Shown here one piece after another: positions 23,986 through 32,954 of a DNA stretch of 64,000 bases. Numbering within the stretch: position 1 is the first letter of the stretch; the number at the start of each line of letters is the position of its first letter. The notes beneath the pieces are model-generated. The model had not been told where the DNA came from. It did no database searches and saw only the letters and a list, made by a program, of their open reading frames with translations. Location of the stretch: positions 1 to 64,000 of the forward strand of contig JAILLA010000048.1 in NCBI GenBank assembly GCA_024693325.1, read 5' to 3'. Made by a program: the position numbers and the translations under genes. The DNA comes from Solobacterium sp. (GTDB taxonomy: Bacteria > Bacillota_I > Bacilli_A > Erysipelotrichales > Erysipelotrichaceae).

Positions 23986-26643
23986 TCAGAGTGTGCAGGT
24001 GAAGGTATATGTACCTGATCCCTTCTCAAAGGTTTCTCCATCAGGGAGAACGATCTTTGCTGAAGTGTTTGCAGGGATCGTGACATGGAGCGTGAAGGTA
24101 CTGCCTTCTTTCTTCCATTCACTTGAGATCGTACCGTATTCGGATTCGAAGGAACGGGAAGCAGAAGAGAGACGGTCGCCGGGAACCGGCTGAACACGGA
24201 ATGATCTGTATCCGGGTTCTGTCGGTGTAATGCCCCCGATATAACGGAACATCCAGTCATCCACACAGCCGAAGGCATAGTGATTAAGACTGATGGACAT
24301 CGGTGTTCCGTCAGGGTTGACGGTGATCCAGCTTTCCCAGATCGTTGTAGCGCCATGATCGACCTCATAGAGCCATGATGGACATTTGTCCTGAAACAGC
24401 AGGTCAAAGGCTTTATCGACATGGCCGTTTTCACATAAGGTATCCAGAATGACCGGAGTGCCGAGGAAACCGGTATCCAGACATCCGTGATTGTCATCGA
24501 TCATTTTAAGGATCTTCTCTACAAAGGAGGCACGGAGCTCTTCCGGAACAAGGCCGTAATGCAGGGGAATGATATAACCTCCCATGACATCCACAGGCAT
24601 CGTACCGTCTTTCTGAATGATGCCATCGGCAAAAGCCTTTTTCATACGTGAAGCCATTTCCGCATAGTAAGTACTGTCTTTTGTTTCACCAAGCAGGGAA
24701 GCGATCCGTGAGAAATTCTTCATCGCCAGATAGCCGTAGGTGGGAGAGATATACTTCTTTCCTTCCTTCATGCTGAGACTCATGGATGAGTTGTCGGAGA
24801 AACCGCTCTGGGTCCGGCTGGGGATGAGCCATTCCCCATAATGGAAACCGGTATTCCACAGATATCTGTCAGTCTCTTTATCGATAGAGCGGTCACCGCG
24901 GTAGCGGGCAGCCGCATGCAGGATGAAGTCACACCATCTCTTCATGGTCGGATACATGTTTTTCAGGATCTCCAGATTTCCCGTCTGTTCATACATTGCC
25001 AGAGGTACAAGGATGCAGGCATCACCCCAGCCGGCAGGTCCGACATTGCCTTTCATTCCGCCAACCATCTTCAGCATGGCACTCATGTTTTTATATGTCT
25101 GGTTGTTAGGTACGACCATCGGAACTGCACCGTCTTTCATCTGGTCAACGATGACACTCTGAAGCCAGCGTGTCAGGAAACCGGTCGTATCCTCGTTCTG
25201 AAGCGATGTTGCGGCATAGATGCCGATGTCACCGGTCCAGCCTGCTTTTTCACGCTGCGGGCAGTCCGTCGGGATCGACAGCATATTGGAACGCTGCGAC
25301 CAGCGTGTATTCTCATAGAGACGGTTGATGCGCGCATCAGATGTTGTGAATGTTCCCGTTTCTTTCTTATCAGTGGACATGGCAACAGCTGTAAAGTCAG
25401 CAGGATCAATATCTTCGATGCCTGTAACACGCACATAACGGAATCCATGGAATGAGAATTTTGCTTCATAAACAGCTTCTCTGCCATCAGAAATGTACGT
25501 TACTTTCTGATCGCATCCGTCTCCGACACCGACTGTACCGAGAATGTTGTTGAAGTAGTTGCCGTCCTTGTCCGGTATCTCGAAGTGTTCCAGTGTAACT
25601 TCCGTTCCGGCAGGTACATTTACATGGAAACGGACATGTCCGGCAAGTACCTGCCCGAAATCAATGATATGTTCACCCTTCGGTGAAATGTAATGATCCT
25701 TAGCAGGGATCTCACAAACAGCGCGTACAGGGGCACCGATCTGGGCATACAGGCCGGTGGTATCCCGTCTGACGGCTTCAGCCTGTTTCCATGTACTGGC
25801 ATCAAATGCTGAGGTATCCCAGCCGGGCTGCTCACGTCTGGCATCATACTGCTCACCGGCAAACAGATCACTGAAGCAAACAGGTCCCTGCGACCATGTT
25901 TCACTGCCATCGGAAGCGATGACAAGATGTTCCCCGTTTTCCTGCAGCACTTCGATCTGGTAAAGGATGGCATGTGTTTCCCTGGCGGTCTGATTGCTCA
26001 TTGTCGTGACAGGGCAGAAATACCATCCATCCGCTACAGTCATACCCAGCACATTTGTGCCTTCATGCAGAAGACCTGTAATGTCGTATGTCTGGTAGCA
26101 CAGATACGAATCATAGGAAGAATATTCCGGGGCAAATGCACGGTCATCGCAGCGTTTGCCGTTCAGACTTGCTTCGTAGATACCGTGGCATGTCGCGTAC
26201 AGACGCGCTGAAATGACACAGGAAGGTATGACGAATTCACGGCGGAACAGGGTAGGAGCCGGCTGGTTCCCGAATCCCTTTTTACGTTTTGGCTCTTTTC
26301 CCGGTTTTCTGACCCATACCGCTTTCCAGTCTTCGGGATAGAGAAATGCCGTCTCAAACCAGGTCTCTTCCTCAGAGCACAGACCATGATCGTCTGTGAC
26401 AGTAACGGACCATGTATAGCGTGTGCGGGATTTCAGGGGAATGCCTTCATAGGGGACAAAGACTGACTGCCTGCTTTCCCTGACGCCTGTATCCCATACA
26501 ATTCCCTCAGCGTCACTGACGCATAAACGGTAAGTACTCTGGATGATGTTTTCTCCGGATCCTTTGAGTTTCCAGGAAAAATACGGTTTCGTATCAAGCC
26601 CGAGCAGCCTTGTTTCATGATTTGTTTTCAGATCATACAGCAT
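23986..26643 (-). CDS. Alpha-L-rhamnosidase, GH78
   Basis: An 885-residue enzyme with the standard multi-domain order: N-terminal beta domains, the E-F-V-I ... A-R-L-Y-A-T-C-H-G-I-Y lectin-like part, an (alpha/alpha)6 barrel (with C-P-Q-R-E-K-A-G-W-T-G-D near the active site and W-G-D-A near residue 545) and a C-terminal beta domain. Family knowledge: inverting hydrolysis of terminal alpha-L-rhamnose from plant glycosides or polysaccharides. No signal peptide, so the substrate must enter the cell. Start at 26643 by CAGGAGG. Divergent from an AraC regulator, its likely controller. Confidence 0.92.
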   Translation of the reverse strand: MLYDLKTNHETRLLGLDTKPYFSWKLKGSGENIIQSTYRLCVSDAEGIVWDTGVRESRQSVFVPYEGIPLKSRTRYTWSVTVTDDHGLCSEEETWFETAFLYPEDWKAVWVRKPGKEPKRKKGFGNQPAPTLFRREFVIPSCVISARLYATCHGIYEASLNGKRCDDRAFAPEYSSYDSYLCYQTYDITGLLHEGTNVLGMTVADGWYFCPVTTMSNQTARETHAILYQIEVLQENGEHLVIASDGSETWSQGPVCFSDLFAGEQYDARREQPGWDTSAFDASTWKQAEAVRRDTTGLYAQIGAPVRAVCEIPAKDHYISPKGEHIIDFGQVLAGHVRFHVNVPAGTEVTLEHFEIPDKDGNYFNNILGTVGVGDGCDQKVTYISDGREAVYEAKFSFHGFRYVRVTGIEDIDPADFTAVAMSTDKKETGTFTTSDARINRLYENTRWSQRSNMLSIPTDCPQREKAGWTGDIGIYAATSLQNEDTTGFLTRWLQSVIVDQMKDGAVPMVVPNNQTYKNMSAMLKMVGGMKGNVGPAGWGDACILVPLAMYEQTGNLEILKNMYPTMKRWCDFILHAAARYRGDRSIDKETDRYLWNTGFHYGEWLIPSRTQSGFSDNSSMSLSMKEGKKYISPTYGYLAMKNFSRIASLLGETKDSTYYAEMASRMKKAFADGIIQKDGTMPVDVMGGYIIPLHYGLVPEELRASFVEKILKMIDDNHGCLDTGFLGTPVILDTLCENGHVDKAFDLLFQDKCPSWLYEVDHGATTIWESWITVNPDGTPMSISLNHYAFGCVDDWMFRYIGGITPTEPGYRSFRVQPVPGDRLSSASRSFESEYGTISSEWKKEGSTFTLHVTIPANTSAKIVLPDGETFEKGSGTYTFTCTL

Positions 26644-26682
26644 ATTATTTCCTCCTGATTTGAATGATATTGCGCATGAATT

Positions 26683-26695
26683 ATTGTTGTACAAT
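26683..26695. promoter_or_regulatory. Dyad between GH78 and AraC genes
   Basis: ATTGT-TGT-ACAAT dyad in the 129-base divergent gap, 40 bases from the rhamnosidase start. Candidate site for the AraC regulator or part of a promoter. Confidence 0.35.
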
Positions 26696-26750
26696 ATGAG
26701 TATAGTCTTATGTTATTAATCTTTTAATGAAGAATCATGCGGAATCAATT

Positions 26751-26762
26751 GCACGATCGTGC
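26751..26762. promoter_or_regulatory. Perfect 12-bp palindrome before AraC gene
   Basis: GCACGATCGTGC lies immediately before the GGAGG ribosome site of the AraC gene. It could be an autoregulatory operator or a hairpin near the ribosome site. Confidence 0.35.
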
Positions 26763-26772
26763 GGAGGTGTTT

Positions 26773-27756
26773 ATGTTTGAGCAATACGGACTTTACCATT
26801 ACAGTTTCTCTGAAGACGATACTCGTCCGATCGAGAAGATTGCACAAATGGAATTCATGGAAGAAGATCTGCAGTCACTCGATGCCATCCTTCGTGCAGA
26901 CTATCATCTGAGCGGCTATGTCGATGTTCTGCCTGCGCTTCCTCAGCCGGAAGACAGCTGGAGGTCACATATGTTTCTCCAGTCATTCTCCGTGATGCGT
27001 TCGGGAGCAGGATATTATACTGTACGGGAAGGCGCAGAATCATATCTGCTGATCTGTACGCTGTCCGGAAGCGGATCACTGACATATGAAGGTCATGTAT
27101 ATGCACTGGAACGCGGCAGTGCCGTATGGCTTGACTGCCGTAAACATCACGACTACCGGACAGCATCAGGAAGCTGGGAACATATCGATGTACATACAGA
27201 CGGTACCGGCATACGCCGTCTGTATGAGGAATACACAAAGCAGGACAGCGGACTGACTGTATATCCGGATACAGGGGCTATTATGATCCTGATGGAGCAT
27301 ATTCTTCAGGCATATACCGTACCATCGGTCCTTCGCAGCATGCGCATTGCCCATGCGCTGGAATCATTGTTTGTGATGCTGAATGAAGCACGTTACCCGC
27401 AGACGGAAGAACAGCATACAGAACGTGCAGCAGAAGAACTGCTGGAACTCGTACGGTATATGAATACGCATTTCCGTGAACCGCTTACTATGGACGAATT
27501 GTCACAGCGGGCAGGCATCAGCAAATACCATTTGTCCCGTGAATTCAAGAAACTGACCGGATTTCCGCCAAACGAGTACATGATCCGCCTCCGGCTGGAA
27601 CATGCAAAACTGAATCTGATCAATACACAGATGCCAGTACATACGATCGCGGAGATATCGGGCATTCCCAATGAAGCATATTTTTCTCGGTTGTTTCACC
27701 GGCGCTTCGGCATGACGCCGAATGCTTGGCGCAGAAAAATGAATACAGGCAGTTAA
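26773..27756 (+). CDS. AraC family transcriptional regulator
   Basis: A 327-residue protein: an N-terminal cupin-like ligand domain (about 60-160, with L-L-I-C-T-L-S-G-S-G and R-K-H-H-D-Y) and a C-terminal double HTH (about 225-325: L-S-Q-R-A-G-I-S-K-Y-H-L-S-R-E-F-K-K then I-A-E-I-S-G-I ... Y-F-S-R-L-F-H-R-R-F-G). Family knowledge: sugar-responsive activators. Start at 26773 chosen by GGAGG; the upstream in-frame ATG at 26737 has none. Divergent from the rhamnosidase gene, which it probably activates in response to rhamnose or a rhamnoside. Confidence 0.92.
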   Translation: MFEQYGLYHYSFSEDDTRPIEKIAQMEFMEEDLQSLDAILRADYHLSGYVDVLPALPQPEDSWRSHMFLQSFSVMRSGAGYYTVREGAESYLLICTLSGSGSLTYEGHVYALERGSAVWLDCRKHHDYRTASGSWEHIDVHTDGTGIRRLYEEYTKQDSGLTVYPDTGAIMILMEHILQAYTVPSVLRSMRIAHALESLFVMLNEARYPQTEEQHTERAAEELLELVRYMNTHFREPLTMDELSQRAGISKYHLSREFKKLTGFPPNEYMIRLRLEHAKLNLINTQMPVHTIAEISGIPNEAYFSRLFHRRFGMTPNAWRRKMNTGS

Positions 27757-27831
27757 GCGGGCATGTGAAAGTCATCATGCTGTTTCTGCATGGCATACGA
27801 TGCTGTATAATTGATGCAGATATGGAGATTT

Positions 27832-28236
27832 ATGAATATGACGAATATTGTAGGCATCAGTGATCTGAACGAACAGTATGAACTGCTGAAAAAAGAAGCG
27901 GAAAACATTGCCGGAGATCGGGAAAAAGTATCGGAGATCGTCGGAAGAGTCAACAGCATCCTGGATAAGCATGAGGTCCTGCGGGAAGCGGCTGAAGATA
28001 TCGGAGGTCTTGTTTCCTTTGTGACCGACAGCGTCAACGGTGACTATACATGGGCATCTGAAGGATCCCTGGCTGCTGTGCTTGGTGCGTTCATGTATCT
28101 GATCAAAAGCGATGACGCGATCAATGACAACAGTCCTGTAATCGGATATATCGATGATCTCAGGGTGTTTTCGATCGCAAGAGAAGACGCAAAAAAGGAG
28201 CTTACGACATATAACGCGTGGAGCGCGGAACGGTAA
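27832..28236 (+). CDS. DUF1232 (YkvA-like) protein
   Basis: A 134-residue protein. Residues 1-60 are charged and helical; about 75-115 hold the DUF1232 pattern (A-A-V-L-G-A-F-M-Y-L-I-K-S then P-V-I-G-Y-I-D-D-L-R-V). Family knowledge: small membrane-associated proteins of unknown role. GGAG and a TATAAT at about 27805 precede the start. A strong terminator follows. Confidence 0.75.
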   Translation: MNMTNIVGISDLNEQYELLKKEAENIAGDREKVSEIVGRVNSILDKHEVLREAAEDIGGLVSFVTDSVNGDYTWASEGSLAAVLGAFMYLIKSDDAINDNSPVIGYIDDLRVFSIAREDAKKELTTYNAWSAER

Positions 28237-28255
28237 TAAATGCATTACAGAACAG

Positions 28256-28283
28256 TGAGAGACAGATCGTCTCTCATTTTTTT
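28256..28283 (+). terminator. Terminator of DUF1232 gene
   Basis: Perfect 8-bp stem TGAGAGAC/GTCTCTCA with a five-base loop, followed by seven T. Confidence 0.9.
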
Positions 28284-28506
28284 ACGTATCAGGCAGAAAG
28301 AAAGCCGATGTGCTCATATCTGCTGCATGTACCGCGTTTCATGTCTGCGGCAGATCATTCATTCAATATCAGAACATAATTATTGGATATGTTCATTCCG
28401 TATAATGTGGTTCATTAAACTTGCATCTCTGATATACATCAAGTAATATTTTTGACTGACCGGCTTATATTAAAACAAACAGATCGGAATCTGCGGAGGA
28501 TGCCAA

Positions 28507-29004
28507 ATGAAAACAACTATTCGAAAAGTCAGGCAGGGTGATGAGAACACGCTTGCTTATATTCAGACGGAAAGCTGGAAAGCAGCGTTTGCCGGGATCC
28601 TTGACGCTGAAACTTTAGCGAAGTATACCGACATCAACAGGGCAGCTGCTATGTACCGGAATCTCCTGAACAACAGCATCGGAAATGGATATATCCTTTT
28701 GGTCGATGGGAAACCTCACTGCATCGCGTATTGGGACGCAGCCCGTGATGCGGAATTTGCCGGCAAAGCAGAACTGATCTGCATTCACAGCCTGCCTGAC
28801 AACTGGCATAAAGGGTACGGCACCCGGATGATGGACAGGGTCCTGAAAGATATCCGGGAAGCAGGGTATTCCGAGGTAGTACTTTGGGTGTTCAGAAACA
28901 ACATTCGCGCAAGAGCTTTTTATGAAGCTGAAGGCTTCACGATGACCGGTATTTCAAAACCTGCGTTTGATACAGAGGAAGTCCTTTATTTAAAGGGACT
29001 ATGA
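28507..29004 (+). CDS. GNAT family N-acetyltransferase
   Basis: A 165-residue acetyltransferase. Seen: R-K-V-R-Q-G-D at the start, L-I-C-I-H-S-L-P-D-N-W-H-K-G-Y-G-T-R-M-M (about 90-109), the acetyl-CoA pyrophosphate loop, and the closing V-F-R-N-N-I-R-A-R-A-F-Y-E-A-E-G-F. Cytoplasmic; substrate unknown. Start by CGGAGGA. It sits 33 bases before the lipase-like gene and may share its transcript. Confidence 0.9.
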   Translation: MKTTIRKVRQGDENTLAYIQTESWKAAFAGILDAETLAKYTDINRAAAMYRNLLNNSIGNGYILLVDGKPHCIAYWDAARDAEFAGKAELICIHSLPDNWHKGYGTRMMDRVLKDIREAGYSEVVLWVFRNNIRARAFYEAEGFTMTGISKPAFDTEEVLYLKGL

Positions 29005-29037
29005 AAAAGACAAATCGTTATTCAGTGAGGAGGCAGT

Positions 29038-30108
29038 ATGAAACTGAAATTTGTTTTTATCCATGGCACGGCAGGCTGGGGAAGCTATGACAAGCGATAT
29101 GAGAAAATGCCTTATTGGGGAATGCGCGGCGGCGATCTGATCAGTTATCTGAATGAAAAAGGATTTGACAGTTATGCAGCGTCAGTTTCACCGTTTGGAA
29201 GCGCGTGGGACCGTTCCTGTGAGCTCTATGCCCAGATCTTCGGAAAGAGAACTGACTATGGGATCAGTCACAGCAAGGTTTATGGCCATGAGAGATTCGG
29301 CAGGGACTATACAGGATGTGCTCTGATCCCTGACCTGACCGATGGCACAAAGCTGGTCCTGATCGGACATTCCTTCGGCGGCACAACAGCAAGATTGTTT
29401 GCGGAACTGATGGCTCATGGTGATGAGGCAGAAAGAGCAGCCGCGGAAAACGGAGATATCTCTCCGCTGTTTCTGGGCGGCATGGAAGACAGGATCCATT
29501 CTGTCTGTGCTGCGGCATGCGCGATGAATGGCAATTCTTCATTTGATATGCTCAGTGATCCCGGTTTTGATCTGAATTCCGTGAAAGTTCCCTGGTGGAG
29601 CAGATATTTCGGCAGAAGAATGTCCAATCAGCTCCAGACGGAGACAGACGGCAGGGATCCCAGGGACTGTGCAGATCATGATATGCAGATCGATCAGGCG
29701 GCCATTCTGAACGAAAGGATGTGTACTCTGCCGGATGTATACTATTATTCCGTGCCGTGCAGCTATACGAAAAAGAGCGGTGACAGCTATGTCCCGAAAA
29801 AGGGCATGGAACCTTTCTTTGTTATGCGTTCATACCAGATCGGTCAGTATACCGGTATGACAAAAGGGGGTACAAGGATCGGTCAGGAATGGAAGGAAAA
29901 TGACGGAAGGGTCAGTACCATTTCCGAAACTTCGCCATTCGGAGCACCGAGCAGAAAACTGGATCCTCATGATCTGAGACCGGGAATCTGGAATGTCTAT
30001 CCTGTACATGACGGAGACCATATGTCACTGCAGGGCGGGCTGCTGCATAAAAAGGATATCCGGTCATTCTACCTGGATATGCTTACAATGATCAGTTCTG
30101 CCGACTGA
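29038..30108 (+). CDS. Family I.5-like lipase (alpha/beta hydrolase), no signal peptide
   Basis: A 356-residue hydrolase resembling the Geobacillus/Staphylococcus lipase family I.5. Seen: F-I-H-G-T-A-G-W-G near the start, W-D-R-S-C-E-L-Y-A-Q-I at 57-67, Y-G-H-E-R-F-G-R-D-Y at 82-91 and the nucleophile elbow G-H-S112-F-G-G, with later Asp and H-D-G-D-H for the triad. Known members are secreted, whereas this one starts directly with the first beta strand and has no signal peptide, so it is probably intracellular or exported by another route. Start ATG follows GGAGG. Confidence 0.87.
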   Translation: MKLKFVFIHGTAGWGSYDKRYEKMPYWGMRGGDLISYLNEKGFDSYAASVSPFGSAWDRSCELYAQIFGKRTDYGISHSKVYGHERFGRDYTGCALIPDLTDGTKLVLIGHSFGGTTARLFAELMAHGDEAERAAAENGDISPLFLGGMEDRIHSVCAAACAMNGNSSFDMLSDPGFDLNSVKVPWWSRYFGRRMSNQLQTETDGRDPRDCADHDMQIDQAAILNERMCTLPDVYYYSVPCSYTKKSGDSYVPKKGMEPFFVMRSYQIGQYTGMTKGGTRIGQEWKENDGRVSTISETSPFGAPSRKLDPHDLRPGIWNVYPVHDGDHMSLQGGLLHKKDIRSFYLDMLTMISSAD

Positions 30109-30164
30109 AAGAGCGCAGCTGTCATTCGGACTGATGCATTTCCGGAAAGATCCGATAAGTAATG

Positions 30165-30185
30165 AGGGACTGATGTCCCTTTTTT
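30165..30185 (+). terminator. Terminator of lipase gene
   Basis: AGGGAC-TGAT-GTCCCT followed by five T. Confidence 0.85.
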
Positions 30186-30429
30186 GCGAATATTGTTAAT
30201 CTCCCCACAGTTATAGTTAAGAATATATCGGTTTACATAAATGGCGTCTATTATGACAGGCGGCGGCATTGCGTAAATATTCCGGATGAAGGCAAAGTCT
30301 GAAAAACATACATCAGAAAGAATTTGTCATGGCCTGAATATATTGTTATCAAGCATGTAATTTTTGACATTTCCCCATTTCATTAGGGACTATTCATATT
30401 ACAATAAATACAGACAGGCTCAATATATC
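30186..30429. other. AT-rich intergenic region
   Basis: With the terminator before it, the stretch from 30109 to 30429 is the longest without a supported gene. It is AT-rich and holds a TTGACA at 30364 that could be a -35, but no -10 lies at a proper distance. I see no RNA gene, repeat or conserved structure. Confidence 0.5.
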
Positions 30430-30636
30430 ATGGATATGATGTATCACATGACTGCAGGGATTTCCGATATGCAGGCTTTCATCATTTTGATCATTGCGGT
30501 TATTGCGGGTTTTATAATGTGCAGCACATTGTATTCCGGCAAAGGTGACCGCTGTATGAAGCCGGATCATGATGAACGGATCCTGAAAATAGAGAGAAAC
30601 ATGAAACCGTTATATGACAAGGAGGGTTTTCTATGA
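30430..30636 (+). CDS. Small single-pass membrane protein
   Basis: A 68-residue frame with one membrane segment (A-F-I-I-L-I-I-A-V-I-A-G-F-I-M-C) and a charged, basic tail. The start is uncertain: ATG 30430 has a weak site, while ATG 30469 follows AGGGA and would give 55 residues. The stop overlaps the start of the esterase gene by four bases (ATGA at 30633), which supports it as a translated leader of that gene. No family recognised. Confidence 0.5.
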   Translation: MDMMYHMTAGISDMQAFIILIIAVIAGFIMCSTLYSGKGDRCMKPDHDERILKIERNMKPLYDKEGFL

Positions 30637-31508
30637 GCGCAATGAGTGATCAGATCAGAAAGATGTTCGGTGAAGGAGACGCAAAACGTGATGCGGGTCT
30701 GAAGACGCCGGATGATATCATCCGTTTTGACGATATCCGTTACGGAACGGTCGATGAGAAGTATCAGCTTCTGGATGTTTACCGTCCCAAAGGTGCGGAA
30801 GGAAAGCTGCCTGTCATCCTGAGCGTGCACGGCGGCGGATGGGTATACGGTGATAAGGATGTATATCAGTTCTACTGCATGTCTCTCGCCCAAAGAGGTT
30901 TTGCGGTCGTCAACTATTCCTACCGTCTGGCACCGGAATATAAATTTCCTGCATCCCTGGAGGATACATGTTCTGTTGCCGCATGGATGCTGGTCAATGC
31001 GGAAACCTATGGTTTTGATATGGAACATGTGTACGGTGTGGGAGATTCCGCGGGCGGACACATGCTTGCGATATTTTCGGCAGCCCTGACAAATCCCGAC
31101 TATGCGCAGGAACTGGGCGTGAAGCTGCCCACGGGCTTCCGTTTCAATGCGGTCGCGCTGAACTGCGGCGCATTCAGGATCGAGCTGACTGCACAGGATA
31201 TGACGACTGCGCTGATGTCGGACTTCCTGCCCGGCAGGGATATGGAAGCTGAACTGAAGCTGATCAATCCGGTGGAATGGATCACGGAAGACTTCCCGCC
31301 GGCATTTGTCATGACAAGTACGAATGACTTCCTGAAGGCACAGCCTTCTATCCTGATACCGGTACTGATGGACAATGATATCCCGTTTGTATACAGATAT
31401 TACTCCGACAAAAAGGATCCGCTCGGACATGTGTTCCACTGCAATATCCGTCTGAGCGCTGCGAAACTATGCAATGACGAAGAGTGTGAATTCTTCAGGA
31501 AATACTGA
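30633..31508 (+). CDS. Alpha/beta hydrolase esterase (HSL/family IV type)
   Basis: A 291-residue esterase. Seen: oxyanion motif H-G-G-G-W (66-70), Y-R-L-A-P-E (97-102), nucleophile elbow G-D-S139-A-G-G, then T-S-T-N-D for the Asp and G-H-V-F-H for the His of the triad. Family knowledge: hydrolysis of short acyl esters, including acetyl groups on glycans. No signal peptide. Good ribosome site GGAGG. It is followed 16 bases later by a phosphohexomutase gene. Confidence 0.92.
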   Translation: MSAMSDQIRKMFGEGDAKRDAGLKTPDDIIRFDDIRYGTVDEKYQLLDVYRPKGAEGKLPVILSVHGGGWVYGDKDVYQFYCMSLAQRGFAVVNYSYRLAPEYKFPASLEDTCSVAAWMLVNAETYGFDMEHVYGVGDSAGGHMLAIFSAALTNPDYAQELGVKLPTGFRFNAVALNCGAFRIELTAQDMTTALMSDFLPGRDMEAELKLINPVEWITEDFPPAFVMTSTNDFLKAQPSILIPVLMDNDIPFVYRYYSDKKDPLGHVFHCNIRLSAAKLCNDEECEFFRKY

Positions 31509-31524
31509 TTTCCGGGTGAAAACA

Positions 31525-32937
31525 ATGCTGAAATTCGGAACGGGCGGCTGGAGAGCCGTGATCGGTGATGAATTTACAAAACAGAATCTGCAGATCCTCG
31601 CGAAAGCCATGGCTGACAAAATGCATGCGGAAGGCGTATCCGGAGAAGGGATCGTCATAGGACATGACAGACGCTTCCTGGCAAACGAATCGGTCAGATG
31701 GCTGGCGGAAGTCTTTGCGGCAGAAGGAATACATACCATGATCGTGAACAAGGCATGTCCGACACCTGTCGTCATGTATTATGTCCAGGTCCATGACATG
31801 CACTACGGGCTGATGGTGACCGCAAGCCATAACCCTGCGGAATACAACGGCGTCAAGGTATTTACATACGGGGGCAGGGATGCAGACCTGGAACAGACTG
31901 CGGATATCGAACGTTATATCTCGCAGGTAAAACTTCCTGTCTGCTCCAAAGAATACGAGGCAGGCATTGAGGAAGGGATCATCACGGAGTTTTCTCCTGT
32001 CAATGAATATATCGATTCGATCATCGATGACATCGATGTACAGAAGATCAGAAATGCAAACCTGAACATCGTGCTTGACCCGATGTACGGTGTATCCGAG
32101 ACATGCATCAAGACGATCCTGATCACTGCAAGATGCGGTGTCGAAACGATACATGGTTATCATGATCCGCTGTTCGGCGGACATATGCCGGCACCGGATT
32201 CCGACAGTATGCACGATCTCAGGGCATACGTGATCTCGCATCATTGCGATCTGGGGATCGCAACAGACGGTGACGCCGACAGGATCGGCATCATTGATGA
32301 TACCGGCAGATACCTGTCACCGAATGACGTGATCATGCTGCTGGACTATTATCTGGTAAAGCACAGAGGCATGCACGGTCCTGTCGTACGCAATCTCTGC
32401 ACCTCGCATATGGTAGACCGTATGGCAAAGTATCTTGGGCAGGAAGTCTATGAAGTGCCTGTCGGTTTCAAATGGATCTCGTCAAAGATGGATGAAACAC
32501 ACGCCGTGATCGGCGGAGAGTCATCCGGCGGCCTGTCTGTCGCCGGCAGGATCAAGGGCAAGGACGGCGTCTATGCCGCTGCGCTCCTGGTGGAAATGCT
32601 TGCCTATGAAGGCAAGAAGATGTCGGTGATCTATGACGAACTGTGCGATATCGTGGGCAGGTCATATATGGCACAGCATAATTACAGGTTCCGCGCAGAA
32701 CACAGGGATCTGTTCCTGAAGCGTATCATGGAAGACAGAGAAGTACCTGTTTTCCCGTATGAAACAGATCGTGTCTCCTATATGGACGGCTGCAAGGTCT
32801 ACTTTAAAAACGGCGGATGGGTCAGTATCCGTTTCTCCGGTACGGAACCGCTGCTGAGGGTGTTTGCTGAAATGGAAACACAGGAACAGGCTGAAGAGAT
32901 CTGTGAGATCTGCCGTCAGTTCCTGGGAATTTCCTAG
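31525..32937 (+). CDS. Phosphoglucomutase/phosphomannomutase family
   Basis: A 470-residue alpha-D-phosphohexomutase. Seen: G-T-G-G-W-R (5-10), active-site T-A-S101-H-N-P, metal loop D-G-D-A-D-R near 248-253 and the phosphate-binding R-F-S-G-T-E-P near the C-terminus, in the normal order for four domains. It interconverts hexose 1- and 6-phosphates (glucose or mannose) and feeds sugars from the window's glycosidases into central metabolism. Start at 31525, because an earlier in-frame ATG at 31474 is inside the esterase gene. A serpin gene follows 17 bases later. Confidence 0.93.
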   Translation: MLKFGTGGWRAVIGDEFTKQNLQILAKAMADKMHAEGVSGEGIVIGHDRRFLANESVRWLAEVFAAEGIHTMIVNKACPTPVVMYYVQVHDMHYGLMVTASHNPAEYNGVKVFTYGGRDADLEQTADIERYISQVKLPVCSKEYEAGIEEGIITEFSPVNEYIDSIIDDIDVQKIRNANLNIVLDPMYGVSETCIKTILITARCGVETIHGYHDPLFGGHMPAPDSDSMHDLRAYVISHHCDLGIATDGDADRIGIIDDTGRYLSPNDVIMLLDYYLVKHRGMHGPVVRNLCTSHMVDRMAKYLGQEVYEVPVGFKWISSKMDETHAVIGGESSGGLSVAGRIKGKDGVYAAALLVEMLAYEGKKMSVIYDELCDIVGRSYMAQHNYRFRAEHRDLFLKRIMEDREVPVFPYETDRVSYMDGCKVYFKNGGWVSIRFSGTEPLLRVFAEMETQEQAEEICEICRQFLGIS

Positions 32938-32954
32938 AGCAGGATGGAGAAGAA

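Noticed and set aside
30364-30430. A TTG start giving a 90-residue protein, or a TTGACA promoter at this place
   Set aside because: TTGACA lacks a -10 at 16-18 bases, and the TTG has no ribosome site; the membrane segment is kept with later ATG starts.
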